Shown piece after piece: positions 7,027 through 8,001 of a DNA stretch of 8,001 bases. Origin of the DNA: Pseudomonadota bacterium (GTDB taxonomy: Bacteria > Pseudomonadota > Alphaproteobacteria > Rhizobiales > Xanthobacteraceae); contig JAEYVN010000144.1 of assembly GCA_023431725.1 (NCBI GenBank), positions 1-8,001 on the forward strand. The letters run 5' to 3'. The position numbers and the translations under genes were made by a program. How positions within the stretch are numbered: position 1 is the stretch's first letter; every line of letters starts with the position of its first letter. The notes beneath the pieces were generated by a model that worked only from the letters and a program-made list of their open reading frames with translations, was not told the DNA's origin and made no database searches.

Positions 7027-8001
7027 ATGGCGAACCTCTTTTCCAACATTCTCGAACAGGCCCGCCTGACCTCGCAGGCGTTGATCGAATACGGCAACCA
7101 CCTGTTCGAGCCGACCGTGCGGCTTGGCGTGACAGGGCTGTCGCGCGCGGGCAAGACCGTCTTCATCACCGCGCTGGTGCACGGCCTGCTCCGCGGCGGC
7201 CGCTTTCCGGTGTTCGAGGCGCTGGCCGCCGGCCGGATCGCGCGGGCGCGGCTGGCGCCGCAGCCGGACGACACCATCCCGCGCTTTGCCTATGAGAGCC
7301 ATCTCGACGCCTTGCTGAAGGGCCGTGAGTGGCCGGAATCCACCAAGCAGATCAGCGAACTGCGTCTGGTCATCGATTATCAGTCACAGAACGGGGCGAT
7401 GCGTGAGCTGACACTCGACATCGTCGATTATCCCGGCGAGTGGCTGCTCGACCTGCCGCTGCTGAAACTGAGTTACGAGGACTGGTCGCGCCAGACCATC
7501 GCATTGTCGCGGCAACCGGATCGTTCGCGTCTCGCCGCCGACTGGCATCGCGATCTTGCTACGCTCGATCCGATGGCGCCGGAAAACGAACTGGCCGCTC
7601 AGGCATCGGCGCAGCATTTCACGCAGTATCTGCGTTCATGCCGTGACGAGCGGTTCGCGTTGAGCCTTTTGCCGCCGGGCCGTTTCCTGATGCCGGGCGA
7701 ACTTGCCGATTCACCCGCCCTCACCTTCGCGCCGCTCGATCGGCTTGATGGTCATCCGCCGTCCGGCTCGCTGTGGGCGATGATGCGGCGGCGCTATGAA
7801 TCCTACAAGGACGCGGTCGTGCGTCCCTTCTATCGCGACCATATCGCAAGGCTCGATCGTCAGGTGGTGCTGGTCGACGCGCTGACGGCGCTGAATGCCG
7901 GGCCCGATGCCGTGCGTGATCTTGAACGCGCGCTGATCGCCATTCTCGACAGCTTCAATATTGGCCGCAACAGCATCATCTCGGCGCTGTTCTCGCCGCG
8001 C
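7027..8001 (+). CDS. YcjX-family (DUF463) P-loop NTPase, partial, 3' end beyond right edge
   Basis: The frame from ATG 7027 stays open for 325 codons to the window edge. It encodes a member of the YcjX/DUF463 family, GTPase-like P-loop proteins whose E. coli member belongs to the phage-shock (Psp) regulon. The Walker A motif GLSRAGKT is at residues 37-44, and a switch/Walker B-like LDIVDYPGEW is at 130-139. RQVVLVDALTALNAGPDAV (about 288-306) is the typical strand and loop near the nucleotide-base side. The family length is about 460-490 residues, so roughly two thirds is seen. No signal peptide or membrane span is visible. The ribosome site is poor (AGG directly before ATG), and an in-frame TTG at 6988 is a weaker alternative. 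In proteobacteria the next gene is often the membrane protein YcjF (DUF697); that would be off the right edge here. Confidence 0.92.
   Translation, partial: MANLFSNILEQARLTSQALIEYGNHLFEPTVRLGVTGLSRAGKTVFITALVHGLLRGGRFPVFEALAAGRIARARLAPQPDDTIPRFAYESHLDALLKGREWPESTKQISELRLVIDYQSQNGAMRELTLDIVDYPGEWLLDLPLLKLSYEDWSRQTIALSRQPDRSRLAADWHRDLATLDPMAPENELAAQASAQHFTQYLRSCRDERFALSLLPPGRFLMPGELADSPALTFAPLDRLDGHPPSGSLWAMMRRRYESYKDAVVRPFYRDHIARLDRQVVLVDALTALNAGPDAVRDLERALIAILDSFNIGRNSIISALFSPR

Noticed and set aside
6523..7302. 259-codon minus-strand frame
   Set aside because: It runs antisense through the small exported protein, the structured gap and the Walker A region of the ycjX-like gene; no domain is seen.

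Overview
The window is a piece of a GC-rich alphaproteobacterial chromosome, most likely from the Hyphomicrobiales and perhaps the Bradyrhizobium/Rhodopseudomonas/Afipia group. That placement rests on the sequence style of the complex I subunits (Ala/Pro-rich NuoE tail, NuoD ending in EFGEVDR), the high G+C, and a YcjX-type gene close by. It is an inference from memory of these families, not a search result.

The left 60% (1-4707, minus strand) is the start of an operon for proton-pumping NADH:quinone oxidoreductase (complex I). Transcription runs right to left: nuoA, nuoB, nuoC, a GFA-family (CENP-V/GFA fold) zinc-protein gene, nuoD, nuoE, nuoF. nuoF runs off the left edge. The genes are packed with overlaps of a few bases or gaps of 2-10 bases, so they are almost certainly one transcript with coupled translation. 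The subunits cover the quinone-site module (NuoB, C, D), the NADH-oxidising module (NuoE, F) and one small membrane subunit (NuoA). The remaining nuo genes would lie beyond the left edge. The unusual point is the GFA-family gene inserted in frame-coupled fashion between nuoC and nuoD, which normally adjoin or are fused.

A divergent intergenic region of about 460 bases (4708-5166) follows. It should hold the nuo promoter and leader on the minus strand and the start signals of the rightward genes. It contains two inverted repeats and two copies of a short TTGNAACCG motif.

The right 40% (plus strand) carries an exported patatin-like phospholipase, a small exported two-cysteine protein of unknown function only 27 bases downstream of it, a 180-base gap with inverted repeats and a third copy of the TTGNAACCG motif, and the first 325 codons of a YcjX-family (DUF463) P-loop NTPase cut by the right edge.

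I see no rRNA, tRNA, insertion sequence, phage gene or CRISPR array. No convincing new multi-gene system is visible. The points most worth a second look are the GFA gene embedded in nuo, the small exported protein, and the motif shared by three intergenic regions.
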